Shown one piece after another: positions 17,133 to 27,235 of a stretch of DNA of 64,000 bases; within the stretch, counting starts at the first letter, position 1; every line of letters begins with the position of its first letter. Under the pieces are notes generated by a model, which saw only the letters and a program-made list of their open reading frames with translations, had not been told where the DNA came from and did no database searches. The DNA is taken from positions 86,411-150,410 of the forward strand of contig CAJSYQ010000004.1 of the NCBI GenBank assembly GCA_910574015.1. The letters run 5' to 3'. Source of the DNA: Eubacteriaceae bacterium. Lineage in GTDB: Bacteria; Bacillota; Clostridia; Lachnospirales; Lachnospiraceae. The translations under genes and the position numbers were made by a program.

Positions 17133-17672
17133 ATGAGTGATGAAGGACATATACTGGCATGGCGGAATCTGGAGGAGGATTCCGCCGGTTTTATAGAGGG
17201 GCATGGGGATGAGGAATGCAGGAAGGCGGCCGCTAAGGCCATGAGCCTTCTTCTGCAGCAGGACAGAACGAAGAAAAATCTCATGGACCGGCTGTACCGC
17301 GGGGGATTTTCGGAGAGGGCATCGGAATATGCGCTTCAATATGTAATGCATTTCGGCTATGTGGATGATCTGCGCTATGCACAGAATTACATTTCCTGCC
17401 ATAAAGGGCACCGCAGCCAGAAGGAGCTGCGCTATAAGCTGCTGGAACGGGGCGTGCCGCAGGAGATTATCTCTGAGGCATTTCTGGGATACGAAGAAGA
17501 GGAGGAACGGGATGCGCTGAGAAAGGTATTGGGGAAGCGTTTGAAAGGAAGGCATCTTTCCGGCCTGGATTACCCGGCGCGGGAGAAGATCACGGCGTAT
17601 CTGGTCCGTAAGGGATATCCTCTGTCGAAGGTCCGGGCCGTTATGAGGGAATGGACGGAGGAGGAAGTATAG
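17133..17672 (+). CDS. recX: Regulatory protein RecX
   Basis: 179 residues from the ATG at 17133, one base after the recA stop. RecX proteins bind RecA filaments and limit strand exchange. The three-helix repeats are visible: LLLQQDRTKKNLMDRLYRGG, DLRYAQNYISCHKGHRSQKE and a third unit near YLVRKGYPLSKVRAVM. The ribosome site is weak, so translation probably depends on recA coupling, keeping RecX below RecA. Function by family and context. Confidence 0.87.
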   Translation: MSDEGHILAWRNLEEDSAGFIEGHGDEECRKAAAKAMSLLLQQDRTKKNLMDRLYRGGFSERASEYALQYVMHFGYVDDLRYAQNYISCHKGHRSQKELRYKLLERGVPQEIISEAFLGYEEEEERDALRKVLGKRLKGRHLSGLDYPAREKITAYLVRKGYPLSKVRAVMREWTEEEV

Positions 17673-17717
17673 CGGCAGACCGTATAACGGCACATAACGA
17701 CAAACTGTAAAAAAAAG

Positions 17718-17746
17718 TTGCCTTTTCTCATGCTCTTGTGTATAAT
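17718..17746 (+). promoter_or_regulatory. glmM promoter
   Basis: TTGCCT (17718-17723), 17 bases, TATAAT (17741-17746), about 75 bases before the glmM start. A short hairpin GGGC(GTGTCT)GCCC lies at 17766-17779 in the leader. Confidence 0.75.
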
Positions 17747-17823
17747 GTAGTACATATGGAGTTTTGGGCGTGTCTGCCCATGGGAGATTGTTTGCCGGTT
17801 CCTCCGGCGGAATGGAGAATATT

Positions 17824-19170
17824 ATGAAATACTTTGGGACGGATGGATTCCGCGGTGAGGCGAATGTATCGCTGACGGTGGAACATGCTTACAAAGTGGG
17901 ACGTTTTCTGGGATGGTATTTTCAGAAAGAGGATCATAATGTCAGGATCGTCATCGGGAAGGATACGAGACTGTCTGGTTATATGTTCGAGACAGCGCTT
18001 GCATCGGGGCTGACAGCCAGCGGGGCGGATGTCTATGAGCTGCATGTGACCACGACCCCCAGTGTGTCATATCTCATCAGGGAAGAGAAGTTTGACTGCG
18101 GGATCATGATCAGTGCCAGCCACAATCCCTATTTTGATAATGGGATCAAGGTGATCAACGGTGAGGGACACAAGCTTGCGCCGGAAGTAGAAGAACAGAT
18201 TGAGAGATACATTGATGGAGAGACAGAGGAACTCCCGCTGGCCAAAAGGGAGAAAATCGGCCGCTGCATTGATTATGTCAGGGGAAGGGAGAAATATATT
18301 TCCTATCTTAAGAGCGTTGTGCAGCAGCGATTTGATGGAAAGACCATTGCGCTGGATCTGGCCAACGGCTCCGCCTCCGCTCTGGCAAAAGATATATTTG
18401 AAGATCTGGGAGCCCAGGTTATAGTCCGGTTTGACCAGCCCAACGGGACAAATATCAACAGGGAATGCGGTTCTACTCATATTGAGACATTACAGGGGCT
18501 GGTATATGATACGGGAGCGGATGTGGGATTTGCCTTTGACGGGGATGCCGACCGGTGTCTTGCCGTAGATGAAGACGGCAAAGTGGTGGACGGTGACCAC
18601 ATTCTGTACCTCTGCGGCAGATATCTGAAAGAACAGGGAAAACTCCATAAGGACACGGTTGTCACCACAGTCATGTCCAATATGGGATTATATAAAGCCT
18701 TTGATAAGCTGGGGATCCGCTATGAACAGACGGCTGTCGGGGATAAATATGTCTGTGAAAATATGATGCAGAATGATTATTCCATTGGCGGTGAGCAGTC
18801 AGGGCACATTATTTTTAAAGAACATGCAGTGACCGGGGACGGTATCCTGACCGCCCTGATGATCATGGAAGCCTATCTGAGTTACGGGAAACCTTTGTCC
18901 ATGCTGACAAAAGATCTGGTCATCTATCCACAGCTTCTGGTAAATGTAAAGGTGAAGGATAAACTGGCAGCAAGAGAGGATGAAGACGTGAAAAGGGCGG
19001 AGAGAGAGGTTATGGAAGCTCTTGGAGACGCCGGACGCCTGCTTCTGAGGGAGAGTGGCACTGAGCCGCTGATCCGGGTGATGGTAGAGGCAGAAAGCGA
19101 TGAGTTATGTAGGAAAAATGTGGATCGTATCGTTCAGGTGCTGAAGGATAAAGGACACGCTGCAGAATAA
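17824..19170 (+). CDS. glmM: Phosphoglucosamine mutase GlmM
   Basis: Interconverts glucosamine-6-phosphate and glucosamine-1-phosphate for UDP-GlcNAc and peptidoglycan. 448 residues. KYFGTDGFRGEAN at the N-terminus, the phosphoserine loop ISASHNPYFDNGIK near 98-111, the metal-binding FDGDADRC near 238-245, GEQSGH near 325, and the RESGTEPLIRVM phosphate-binding loop near 410. These favour GlmM over other hexose-phosphate mutases. Start at ATG 17824 after TGGAGAAT; it has its own promoter. Confidence 0.93.
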   Translation: MKYFGTDGFRGEANVSLTVEHAYKVGRFLGWYFQKEDHNVRIVIGKDTRLSGYMFETALASGLTASGADVYELHVTTTPSVSYLIREEKFDCGIMISASHNPYFDNGIKVINGEGHKLAPEVEEQIERYIDGETEELPLAKREKIGRCIDYVRGREKYISYLKSVVQQRFDGKTIALDLANGSASALAKDIFEDLGAQVIVRFDQPNGTNINRECGSTHIETLQGLVYDTGADVGFAFDGDADRCLAVDEDGKVVDGDHILYLCGRYLKEQGKLHKDTVVTTVMSNMGLYKAFDKLGIRYEQTAVGDKYVCENMMQNDYSIGGEQSGHIIFKEHAVTGDGILTALMIMEAYLSYGKPLSMLTKDLVIYPQLLVNVKVKDKLAAREDEDVKRAEREVMEALGDAGRLLLRESGTEPLIRVMVEAESDELCRKNVDRIVQVLKDKGHAAE

Positions 19171-19180
19171 GGAGGATAAT

Positions 19181-20494
19181 ATGAGTTACACAGTAGAAAA
19201 TTTAGAGAAAAGTATGGCAAAGATCACGATTACTGTAAGTGCAGAGGAATTTGAAACAGCGATGGTGAAATCTTACAATAAGAATAAGAAGAGTATCAGC
19301 ATTCAGGGTTTTCGCCGCGGTAAGGCGCCCCGCAAGATGATTGAGAAGATGTATGGCCCGGAGATCTTCTATGAGGATGCGGCTAATTTTGCCATTCCAG
19401 ACGCCTATGAAGAGGCATCTAAGGAATGTGACCTGGAGATTGTTTCCAGACCGGAGATTGATGTTGTTGAGATTGGAAACGGGAAGGATTTTGTTTTTAC
19501 AGCGACAGTGGCTGTAAGACCTGAGGTTACCCTTGGTGAGTACAAGGGTCTGGAAGTGGAGAAAAAGGAAGTCAAGATCCTTGCGGCAGATGTCAACGCA
19601 GAGCTGGAGCGTATCCGTGAGCAGAACAGCCGTATGATAACCATTGAGGACAGAGGGATTGAGAAGGATGATACGGCGGTTATCGACTTTGAGGGATTTG
19701 TAGACGGCGAACCGTTCCAGGGCGGAAAAGGGGAGGATTACTCACTGGTGATCGGCAGTCATTCCTTTATCGACAATTTTGAAGATCAGCTGATCGGGAA
19801 GAAGACTGGTGATGAGACAGAAGTCAATGTGACATTCCCAGAAGATTATCATCAGGAATCCCTGCAGGGCAAACCAGCTCTTTTTCAGGTTACGATCAAG
19901 GCTGTCAGGAGAAAAGAGCTTCCAGAGCTGGATGATGAATTCGCCAGCGAGGTATCCGAATTTGAGACACTGAAGGAGTATAAGGCCAGCATTAAGAAAA
20001 CCCTTACAGAGCGAAAGAAAGAAGAAGTAAAGAGAGAGAAAGAGACTGCCGTTGTGGAGAAAGCGGTGGAAAATGCATCTATCGAAATACCGGAGCCCAT
20101 GATTGACGAGCATGTGCGTCAGATGGTTCAGGAATTTGCCGGACGGATCCAGCAGCAGGGGCTGAATATTGAACAGTATATGCAGATGACTGGTATGACG
20201 CCAGACGCCCTGATGACACAGATGAGACCAGAGGCAGAGAAACGCATTAAGACAAGACTCACCTTGGAGGAGATCGTAAAGGCGGAGAATATCGAAGCGA
20301 CAGAAAAAGATATCGAGGATGAGATCCAGAATATCGCATCCATGTACGGCATGGAGATTGACAAGCTCAAAGAGGCAATGGGCGACGATGAGAGACAGCA
20401 GGTGGCAGAAGATATGGCTGTCCAGAAGGCGGTTGAATTTATTGCAGAGAATGCGTCAGAGGTAGAAACGGCAGAAGAAAAAGCAGAAGAATAG
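19181..20494 (+). CDS. tig: Trigger factor
   Basis: Ribosome-associated chaperone and peptidyl-prolyl isomerase. 437 residues. The ribosome-binding signature [17 protein letters not shown] lies near 43-59, the FKBP domain near 155-240 ([19 protein letters not shown]), and a helical C-terminal cradle to the acidic end. Strong AAGGAGGATAAT start region. tig-clpP-clpX-lon in this order is a common Firmicute arrangement, linking folding and proteolysis. Confidence 0.96.
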   Translation: MSYTVENLEKSMAKITITVSAEEFETAMVKSYNKNKKSISIQGFRRGKAPRKMIEKMYGPEIFYEDAANFAIPDAYEEASKECDLEIVSRPEIDVVEIGNGKDFVFTATVAVRPEVTLGEYKGLEVEKKEVKILAADVNAELERIREQNSRMITIEDRGIEKDDTAVIDFEGFVDGEPFQGGKGEDYSLVIGSHSFIDNFEDQLIGKKTGDETEVNVTFPEDYHQESLQGKPALFQVTIKAVRRKELPELDDEFASEVSEFETLKEYKASIKKTLTERKKEEVKREKETAVVEKAVENASIEIPEPMIDEHVRQMVQEFAGRIQQQGLNIEQYMQMTGMTPDALMTQMRPEAEKRIKTRLTLEEIVKAENIEATEKDIEDEIQNIASMYGMEIDKLKEAMGDDERQQVAEDMAVQKAVEFIAENASEVETAEEKAEE

Positions 20495-20528
20495 GAAAAG
20501 TCATTTAATAGATGTGGAGGCGTGGCAG

Positions 20529-21143
20529 ATGGCATTAGTACCTTACGTCATTGAGCAGACCAGCCGCGGCGGCGAGCGCTCATATGACATTTATTCAAGA
20601 TTATTAAAGGAACGTATCATTTTTCTCTCAGATGAGGTGAATGATCAGACGGCAAGTCTTGTAGTGGCGCAGCTTTTGTTCCTGGAATCCGAAGACCCCA
20701 AGAAAGATATCCAGCTGTATATCAACAGTCCAGGTGGATCGGTGACAGCGGGCATGGCAATCTACGACACGATGAATTATGTAAAATGTGATGTATCCAC
20801 GATATGTATCGGTCTGGCGGCAAGCATGGGAGCCTTTCTTCTCTCCAGCGGTGCAAAGGGCAAGCGTTTCGCACTTCCCAATGCCGAGGTGATGATCCAC
20901 CAGCCATCCGGCGGTGCAAAGGGACAGGCTACGGAGATTCAGATCGTGGCAGAAAATATTTTGAAGACTAAGAAAAAGCTGAATGAAATTCTGGCGGCGA
21001 ATACGGGACAGTCGGTGGAGAAGATCGCGCAGGATACAGAGCGGGATAACTTCATGAGTGCCGATGAGGCGAAGGAGTACGGCCTTGTGGACGCTATTGT
21101 GCTGAACCGTAAGGATACAAGTGAAGAGAAGACAGAGGAGTAA
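20529..21143 (+). CDS. clpP: ATP-dependent Clp protease proteolytic subunit
   Basis: Serine peptidase forming the tetradecameric barrel that works with ClpX. 204 residues from ATG 20529, with GGAGG at 20515-20520. The catalytic Ser is in [14 protein letters not shown], His in MIHQPSGG, and Asp in the [17 protein letters not shown] region. N-terminal [21 protein letters not shown] is standard. A weak hairpin separates it from clpX. Confidence 0.97.
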   Translation: MALVPYVIEQTSRGGERSYDIYSRLLKERIIFLSDEVNDQTASLVVAQLLFLESEDPKKDIQLYINSPGGSVTAGMAIYDTMNYVKCDVSTICIGLAASMGAFLLSSGAKGKRFALPNAEVMIHQPSGGAKGQATEIQIVAENILKTKKKLNEILAANTGQSVEKIAQDTERDNFMSADEAKEYGLVDAIVLNRKDTSEEKTEE

Positions 21144-21166
21144 GAAAGCTGTCTTGTGATAGGGAG

Positions 21167-21196
21167 AATGGTGCCGGAATGTACTGGTACCATTTT
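21167..21196 (+). terminator. Weak terminator or attenuator between clpP and clpX
   Basis: A 9-bp stem, AATGGTGCC (21167-21175) with GGTACCATT (21186-21194), 10-base loop, only a short T run. It may reduce read-through from clpP into clpX. Confidence 0.5.
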
Positions 21197-21239
21197 GCCA
21201 TATGTCTGGATAAGATGAATTTTATGACTGGAGGCTGAC

Positions 21240-22547
21240 ATGGCAGGAAAGAATAGTGACAATATGTCGCGGCTGCGCTGCTCGTTCTGCGGCAGGACAG
21301 AGCAGCAGGTGCGCAAACTCATCGCAGGGCCGAACGGAGTTTATATTTGTGATGAATGTGTGGATCTGTGTGATGAGATTCTGGAGGAGGAATATCAGGA
21401 GAATTATGAGGAGAAGGACGAGGAGGAGATCAACCTTCTCAAGCCCCGCGAGATCAAACAGTTTTTGGATGAATATGTAGTGGGACAGGAGGATGCGAAA
21501 CGGGCTCTCTCCGTAGCAGTATATAACCATTATAAGAGAATTAAGGCGGGCAGGGACATGAATGTGGAACTGCAGAAAAGCAATATCCTGATGGTGGGAC
21601 CTACGGGTTCCGGAAAGACGTATCTGGCACAGACTCTGGCGAAGATCCTGAATGTGCCTTTTGCCATTGCGGATGCCACGACTTTGACAGAGGCCGGTTA
21701 TGTAGGCGAGGACGTGGAAAATATCCTGTTGAAGATCATACAGGCGGCAGATTATGATATCGCCCGTGCGGAGCACGGTATTATTTACCTGGATGAGATT
21801 GACAAGATCACGAAGAAAGCCGAAAATGTCTCTATCACCCGGGACGTGTCTGGTGAAGGAGTACAGCAGGCTCTGCTGAAGATTTTGGAGGGGACGGAGG
21901 CGAGTGTTCCCCCCCAGGGCGGCAGAAAACATCCGCAGCAGGAATTTTTCCATATCGATACTACCAATATATTATTTATCTGCGGCGGTGCCTTTGACGG
22001 ACTGGATAAGATCATCAGCTCCCGCATTGACAAGAAATCCATCGGATTCGGCGCGGATATTGCCGATCCCACGCAGCAGAATGTGGGGGAACTGTTTAAA
22101 CAGGCCCTTCCCCAGGACTTTGTGAAATTCGGACTGATACCGGAGTTTATCGGGAGGGTTCCCATGACGGTATCGCTGGATCTGCTGGATGAAGAGGCGC
22201 TGAAGGAAATACTGGTGCGGCCGAAAAACGCCATTACCAAGCAGTACCAGAAGCTGCTGGAGCTGGATGGAGTGAAGCTGTCCTTTGAAGATGAGGCACT
22301 GGGCGCGGTGGCGCGTCTCTCCACAGAGAGAAAGACCGGAGCCAGAGGGCTGCGGGCGATACTGGAGAGCAGCATGCTGGATTATATGTTCGACCTGCCC
22401 TCACGGGATGATGTGTCAGAATGCGTCATAACAAGGGGAGTGATCGAGGGGGATGGCGTTCCGCGCCTTATGGGGCCGGGCGGCAATGTCCTTTTGGAGG
22501 ATCCAGGACTGGACGGGACCGGGCAGGCATCGGAAGAGAGTGCATAG
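21240..22547 (+). CDS. clpX: ATP-dependent Clp protease ATP-binding subunit ClpX
   Basis: AAA+ unfoldase feeding ClpP. 435 residues. The N-terminal zinc-binding domain has CSFCG and CDECVDLC (residues 14-42). Walker A GPTGSGKT near 122, Walker [11 protein letters not shown] near 180, the IGF loop for ClpP contact in KKSIGFGAD near 265, and sensor motifs RTGARGL near 365. The tail after residue 415 is variable. lon follows 26 bases later. Confidence 0.97.
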   Translation: MAGKNSDNMSRLRCSFCGRTEQQVRKLIAGPNGVYICDECVDLCDEILEEEYQENYEEKDEEEINLLKPREIKQFLDEYVVGQEDAKRALSVAVYNHYKRIKAGRDMNVELQKSNILMVGPTGSGKTYLAQTLAKILNVPFAIADATTLTEAGYVGEDVENILLKIIQAADYDIARAEHGIIYLDEIDKITKKAENVSITRDVSGEGVQQALLKILEGTEASVPPQGGRKHPQQEFFHIDTTNILFICGGAFDGLDKIISSRIDKKSIGFGADIADPTQQNVGELFKQALPQDFVKFGLIPEFIGRVPMTVSLDLLDEEALKEILVRPKNAITKQYQKLLELDGVKLSFEDEALGAVARLSTERKTGARGLRAILESSMLDYMFDLPSRDDVSECVITRGVIEGDGVPRLMGPGGNVLLEDPGLDGTGQASEESA

Positions 22548-22573
22548 ACGGAAAGACAAATATGGAGGATAAC

Positions 22574-24895
22574 ATGAGTGAACAGCAAATGAAAACAATG
22601 CCAATTCTTGCTCTGCGTGGTATGGCGGTATTACCGGGTATGCTGGTTCATTTAGATATAAGCAGGGAGATCACTAAGCGGGCCATCGAGGAGGCCATGG
22701 AGCTGGACGGCACATTATTTCTCACCGTACAGCGCGACGAGTCCGTAGAGACGCCGTCTTTTTATGATCTGCATGAGATCGGCGTTATCGCGAAGGTCCG
22801 TCAGGAAGTTAAACTTAAGGATAATATTGTGCGCGTTATGATCTCCACACTGGAGCGCGGCAATCTGCTGAGCCTGAATCAGACTAAGCCTTTTCTTGTG
22901 GGGGATGTTGTTCCCTACAGTTGGGATGAAGCAGAGGACTTTATTGGCGAGAGCGAGAAGGCGGCCATGTGCCGCAATCTAAAGGAGATATATAATATCT
23001 ATCTCAACGAAAATCCCCGGGCGGGTCGGAGTGCCCTGGATAAGATCCGTAAGACGGAGAATCTGTCGAAATTAACGGATCTTATCGCCATGCACATCAA
23101 TATGGGTTATGAAAAACGTCAGGAAATACTGGAATGCCTGGATCTGGAGCGGAGATATGAGCTGGTATCGTCGGTGCTGATGGAGGAGGTCAATATTTCC
23201 CGTATCCGGGAGGCATACCGCAACAAGGTCAAGGAAGAGGTTGACAAGAACCAGAAGGAATACTTTCTGCGGGAGCAGATGAAGGTGATCCGGAACGAGC
23301 TGGGCGATGAGGGCGATGCGGAGGATTATGCGGAGAAATATACTGCGGAGTTGGAGAAGCTTCAGTGCGGGGAGGAAGTCAGGGAGAGCATTGCCGGGGA
23401 GATCCGCCGGCTCCAGCATATTCCGGTGAGTTCATCAGAACACGTAGTGGCTCGGGACTATATCGAAAATGTCCTTGCCCTTCCCTGGGATAAAATGTCA
23501 GAGGACAACAATGATATCCAAAACGCGGAAAAGGTGCTGAACGAGGATCATTACGGTCTTGTGAAGGTGAAGGAGAGAATACTAGAATTCCTCGCCGTCC
23601 GGGCACTGACGGACAAGGGAGAATCCCCCATTATCTGTCTGGTGGGACCGCCCGGCACCGGTAAGACGTCCATCGCCCGGTCGGTGGCGCGGGCACTGGA
23701 CAGAAAATATGTCCGTATCTGTCTTGGCGGCGTCCGGGACGAGGCGGAGATCCGCGGTCACAGAAGGACTTATGTAGGTGCCATGCCGGGGCGGTTTATC
23801 GACGGCCTGAAGAAAGCGGGAGTGAAGAACCCCCTTATCCTTCTGGATGAGATTGATAAGGTCAGCAGCGATTACCGGGGAGACACTTCTTCTGCTCTAT
23901 TAGAAGTGCTTGACCCGGAACAGAATAGAAACTTTGTCGATCATTATGTGGAGCTGCCGGTAGACCTGTCTGAGGCGCTGTTTATCTGTACGGCCAACTC
24001 CACCGACACGATACCGAGACCGCTTCTGGACCGTATGGAACTGATTTCCATTGCCGGCTATACTGAGAACGAACGGTTTCATATCGGGAAGGATTACCTG
24101 ATACCAAAACAGCTGAAGAAAAATGGACTGAAGAAAAAGCAGCTGGCCATCGGCGATGCGGGACTGCGTGTGATCATTTCCAATTATACGAAAGAGGCAG
24201 GTGTCCGGGAGCTGGAGCGTCAGATCGGCAGGATCTGCCGGAAGAGTGCCCGAAGGATACTGGAGGGAGAAGAGGGTATGATCCGTGTCAGTTCGCGGAA
24301 TGTTGGCGATTTTCTCGGCAAGCGGAAGTACCGCATCAACGAGGCGAACAAAAAAGATGATATCGGTATCGTCCGGGGGCTGGCCTGGACGGAGGTGGGC
24401 GGCGATACCCTGGAGATTGAGGTGAATACCATGCCCGGGGAGGGGAATCTTATCCTCACCGGACAGCTGGGGGACGTTATGAAAGAATCTGCCCAGATTG
24501 CCCTTAGTCTGGTCCGCTCGCTTCTGCCGAAGAGGGAGAAATTTTTTAAGGAAAGTGATTTTCATCTTCATGTGCCGGAAGGGGCAGTGCCGAAGGACGG
24601 TCCCTCTGCCGGGGTTGCCATGACTACCGCGCTGTATTCTGCAGTTACCGGAAAGAAGATTGCCGGCCGGGTAGCCATGACAGGAGAGATCACACTCCGA
24701 GGGCGGGTGCTGCCTATCGGGGGGCTTAAGGAAAAACTGCTGGCTGCCCGGCTGGCAGGGATCAGCACCGTGCTGGTGCCAGCAGAGAACAAACCGGATG
24801 TAGAGGAACTGGAAGAAGAGATCACGGAGGGCATGTCAGTGGTGTTCGCCGAGAAGATTCAGGATGTGCTGAAGACGGCACTGGTGGAGGGATAA
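22574..24895 (+). CDS. lon: Lon protease
   Basis: ATP-dependent serine protease of about 773 residues. The N-terminal substrate-binding domain runs to about 300, Walker A GPPGTGKT near 357, Walker [12 protein letters not shown] near 420, and the C-terminal proteolytic domain has the Ser-Lys dyad: Ser in [10 protein letters not shown] (near 678) and Lys in [10 protein letters not shown] (near 720). Start at ATG 22574 with GGAGG 8 bases upstream; the frame extends upstream only as overlap with clpX. engB follows after 7 bases, as in many Firmicutes. Confidence 0.96.
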   Translation: MSEQQMKTMPILALRGMAVLPGMLVHLDISREITKRAIEEAMELDGTLFLTVQRDESVETPSFYDLHEIGVIAKVRQEVKLKDNIVRVMISTLERGNLLSLNQTKPFLVGDVVPYSWDEAEDFIGESEKAAMCRNLKEIYNIYLNENPRAGRSALDKIRKTENLSKLTDLIAMHINMGYEKRQEILECLDLERRYELVSSVLMEEVNISRIREAYRNKVKEEVDKNQKEYFLREQMKVIRNELGDEGDAEDYAEKYTAELEKLQCGEEVRESIAGEIRRLQHIPVSSSEHVVARDYIENVLALPWDKMSEDNNDIQNAEKVLNEDHYGLVKVKERILEFLAVRALTDKGESPIICLVGPPGTGKTSIARSVARALDRKYVRICLGGVRDEAEIRGHRRTYVGAMPGRFIDGLKKAGVKNPLILLDEIDKVSSDYRGDTSSALLEVLDPEQNRNFVDHYVELPVDLSEALFICTANSTDTIPRPLLDRMELISIAGYTENERFHIGKDYLIPKQLKKNGLKKKQLAIGDAGLRVIISNYTKEAGVRELERQIGRICRKSARRILEGEEGMIRVSSRNVGDFLGKRKYRINEANKKDDIGIVRGLAWTEVGGDTLEIEVNTMPGEGNLILTGQLGDVMKESAQIALSLVRSLLPKREKFFKESDFHLHVPEGAVPKDGPSAGVAMTTALYSAVTGKKIAGRVAMTGEITLRGRVLPIGGLKEKLLAARLAGISTVLVPAENKPDVEELEEEITEGMSVVFAEKIQDVLKTALVEG

Positions 24896-24902
24896 GACAG
24901 AG

Positions 24903-25511
24903 TTGGTTATCAGATCATTAGAGCTGGAGACGGTGTGCGGCATTACCAGCAGCCTGCCGCAGCATGATAAAATAGAGATGGCGTTCTGGGGGCGTTCCAA
25001 TGTAGGAAAATCCTCATTGCTGAATACGCTGTGGAACAGGAAATCCATGGCGCGGACGTCGGCCCAGCCGGGTAAGACCCAGACCATCAATTATTACAAT
25101 GTAAACGATGTCTGTTATATGGTAGACCTGCCGGGATACGGATATGCCAAAGTTTCCCGGGAACTGGCGGAGAAATGGAGGAAGATGATCGAGCGGTATC
25201 TGGATACATCCCGGGCGCTGCGGGTGGTATTTCTTCTGATTGACAGCCGCCATGATCCGACAAAGCAGGATGTGGAGATGTATCGCCTGCTCTATCAGAA
25301 GGGATTTAATCCCCTTATCATTGCCACAAAGACAGATAAGCTGAGCAGAAATGAAAAAAAACAGAAGCTGTCCGGCATCGGCAGGGTACTTGGTGCCGAA
25401 TCGGATACGCCCATACTGCCCTTCTCTGCCCTGAATAGGGATGGGAAGGAAGAGATTTGGGAATATATTGATTACTTTGTACAGGAACTGGGTTCGACGG
25501 TGACAGCTTGA
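24903..25511 (+). CDS. engB: Ribosome biogenesis GTP-binding protein YsxC/EngB
   Basis: GTPase acting in late 50S subunit assembly. 202 residues. G1 GRSNVGKSS near 31-39, G2 region with PGKTQTINYY, G3 DLPGYG near 75-80, G4 TKTDKL near 142, G5 SAL near 175. Start is TTG 24903, with GGAGGG in the lon tail 8 bases upstream; no ATG fits. Lies directly behind lon. Confidence 0.94.
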   Translation: MVIRSLELETVCGITSSLPQHDKIEMAFWGRSNVGKSSLLNTLWNRKSMARTSAQPGKTQTINYYNVNDVCYMVDLPGYGYAKVSRELAEKWRKMIERYLDTSRALRVVFLLIDSRHDPTKQDVEMYRLLYQKGFNPLIIATKTDKLSRNEKKQKLSGIGRVLGAESDTPILPFSALNRDGKEEIWEYIDYFVQELGSTVTA

Positions 25512-25541
25512 ATCCGTCGATTAATTACAATGGGAGGAAGT

Positions 25542-26174
25542 ATGACGAAGAAGCAGCGTGCTGCCGCGATCATTGAACTGCTGGAACAGGAATATCCGCT
25601 GGCAGACTGTACACTGGATTATGACGAGGCGTGGAAGCTCCTGGTCAGTGTCCGCCTTGCGGCACAGTGTACCGATGCCAGGGTAAATGTGGTGGTGAAA
25701 GAGCTCTATGAAAAGTATCCTTCGCCGTCCGCACTTGCCGCTGCCACAGTGGAGGAGATCGAAGCGATCGTGAAACCCTGCGGCCTGGGACACAGCAAGG
25801 CGCGGGATATCCATAAATGCATGAACGTACTGGTGGAAAAATATGAGGGCAGGGTGCCGGAGGATTTTGACGCTCTTCTGGCTCTTCCCGGAGTGGGGCG
25901 CAAGAGCGCCAACCTGATAATGGGGGATGTCTTTGGCAGGCCCGCCATAGTGACGGATACCCACTGTATCCGCCTGGTCAACCGGATGGGACTGGTGGAT
26001 GGCATTCGGGATCCCAAAAAGGTGGAGATGGCTCTCTGGAAGATCATACCAGGAGAGAAAGGCAGTGACTTCTGCCATCGTCTGGTGCACCACGGCAGAG
26101 AGGTGTGCACGGCACGAAAGGCGTATTGTGACAAATGCGTTCTAAAAGAGATCTGTAAGGGGGTGCTGGGATGA
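25542..26174 (+). CDS. nth: Endonuclease III
   Basis: Base-excision repair DNA glycosylase/AP lyase for oxidised pyrimidines. 210 residues. Helix-hairpin-helix LPGVGRKSANLI with the catalytic Lys (near 120), catalytic Asp in VTDTHCIRL (near 138), and a complete C-terminal [4Fe-4S] motif with C-x6-C-x2-C-x5-C spacing (CTARKAYCDKCVLKEIC). GGGAGGA precedes ATG 25542. The stop overlaps the next start as ATGA. Confidence 0.96.
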   Translation: MTKKQRAAAIIELLEQEYPLADCTLDYDEAWKLLVSVRLAAQCTDARVNVVVKELYEKYPSPSALAAATVEEIEAIVKPCGLGHSKARDIHKCMNVLVEKYEGRVPEDFDALLALPGVGRKSANLIMGDVFGRPAIVTDTHCIRLVNRMGLVDGIRDPKKVEMALWKIIPGEKGSDFCHRLVHHGREVCTARKAYCDKCVLKEICKGVLG

Positions 26175-26677
26175 AACAATTTTTTAATTATGTATGGGAA
26201 CATGGTTCTCTTTTGATCCGCAGGCTCTGCGGACTGGTATGGGGAGCAGCGGGAGTCTTCTGCCTGTTTGCAGCCTATCAGCAATGGCAGTATCTGTCTG
26301 CTCCCCAGGCATTCCATCCCCTGGGGAAAGGGCCGGAGATACTGATGATCGCTGTTGTCCTTCTGCTTGCCGTGCTGTTTCTTCTCTATGGGGCAGTGCA
26401 GATGACAAGGGAAAAGGATCATGCGCTGGCCAGGCTTTTCCAGAAGAAGGTGCCTAATGGGATACTGGTCATTCTGGCCTATGCAGTCTTTCTCTTTGTA
26501 ATCTGTTTCTTTACAATGGGAGAGATTGCCCTGAAAGCGAAATATGCCGCACCGCTGCAGATTGGGGCAGCCGTGCTGCTGATACTGGATCTGTGTACGA
26601 ATCTTGGATTGTTCCCGGATCAGTGGGAAGATTCACCGCTGATCCGGCTTATTGCCCGGCGCGGCAGAAAAAAATAA
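26171..26677 (+). CDS. Four-helix membrane protein of unknown function
   Basis: 168 residues with hydrophobic segments at about 15-35, 57-77, 95-115 and 125-148 and a basic C-terminal tail (IARRGRKK). It starts in an ATGA overlap with nth. Predicted integral cytoplasmic-membrane protein. No motif points to a function, and the link to nth may only be positional. Confidence 0.65.
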   Translation: MKQFFNYVWEHGSLLIRRLCGLVWGAAGVFCLFAAYQQWQYLSAPQAFHPLGKGPEILMIAVVLLLAVLFLLYGAVQMTREKDHALARLFQKKVPNGILVILAYAVFLFVICFFTMGEIALKAKYAAPLQIGAAVLLILDLCTNLGLFPDQWEDSPLIRLIARRGRKK

Positions 26678-26685
26678 GCAGAAAT

Positions 26686-26725
26686 AATACTGACTGAGGT
26701 CATCCTTCCTTAGTCAGTATTTTTT
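26686..26725. terminator. Bidirectional terminator between convergent genes
   Basis: A 14-bp stem, AATACTGACTGAGG (26686-26699) with CCTTAGTCAGTATT (26708-26721, one G-T pair), with T runs on both strands. The last codons and the stop of the minus-strand gene ending at 26700 lie inside the hairpin. Confidence 0.88.
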
Positions 26726-27110
26726 CATATAAGAGCCCCACAAGAAACCAGAGAGGGGCGTAGTCAAACCGGACGATGCCTTTATAATTGCTTTTGGCAT
26801 CGCTGTAGTCCCAGGGGCAGCAGTCCTTTTTTTTGAGAAGGCTTCCGGTGCCAAACTCCGTCAGAAAGATAAAAAATGTGTAGACGGAGCCCCGGAACAT
26901 AATGTTTTTGCCCTCTAATTTGTGGCAGAGGGGAGACATTATGGATGCCATGCCATAGATCGGGAACATCCAGATGGAAGTGGCGCATTCCATTTTCTTA
27001 TTTTTTTCAAAACAGATGGAGCCAAGTCCCGTCCAGAAACATTCCAGCCCCCACCCGGTGAGACCACACTTCATAAATTGCTCCGCCTGTTTTTTCAATT
27101 TGTGTTTCAT
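26700..27110 (-). CDS. Putative ABC-transporter type IV (CmpB-like) membrane protein
   Basis: 136 residues with hydrophobic stretches near 15-32, 44-60, 74-90 and 115-130. The CCPWDYSDAKSNYKGIVRFD and APLWFLVGLLYEKI segments are characteristic of the DUF1113/CmpB membrane family. Despite the family name its transport role is not established. CAGGAG lies upstream of the ATG at 27110. Single-gene minus-strand unit, convergent with the nth operon and divergent from the DUF1015 gene. Confidence 0.75.
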   Translation of the reverse strand: MKHKLKKQAEQFMKCGLTGWGLECFWTGLGSICFEKNKKMECATSIWMFPIYGMASIMSPLCHKLEGKNIMFRGSVYTFFIFLTEFGTGSLLKKKDCCPWDYSDAKSNYKGIVRFDYAPLWFLVGLLYEKILTKEG

Positions 27111-27164
27111 AGAGATGCTCCTGCCTTTCCGTGATGATTTTACCCGTGTAGTATGTCCAAATCG

Positions 27165-27193
27165 TTGCTAAGTAATTCTAAATCTGTTATACT
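27165..27193 (+). promoter_or_regulatory. Promoter for the DUF1015 gene
   Basis: TTGCTA (27165-27170), 17 bases, TATACT (27188-27193), 43 bases before the start codon. Confidence 0.7.
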
Positions 27194-27235
27194 AAATTTA
27201 TGTTTACAAAATTTAGAGGAAACGAGGGTACTTAT

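Noticed and set aside
22421..22573. In-frame upstream extension of lon
   Set aside because: It overlaps the end of clpX and lacks a ribosome site; GGAGG before ATG 22574 gives the standard Lon N-terminus.
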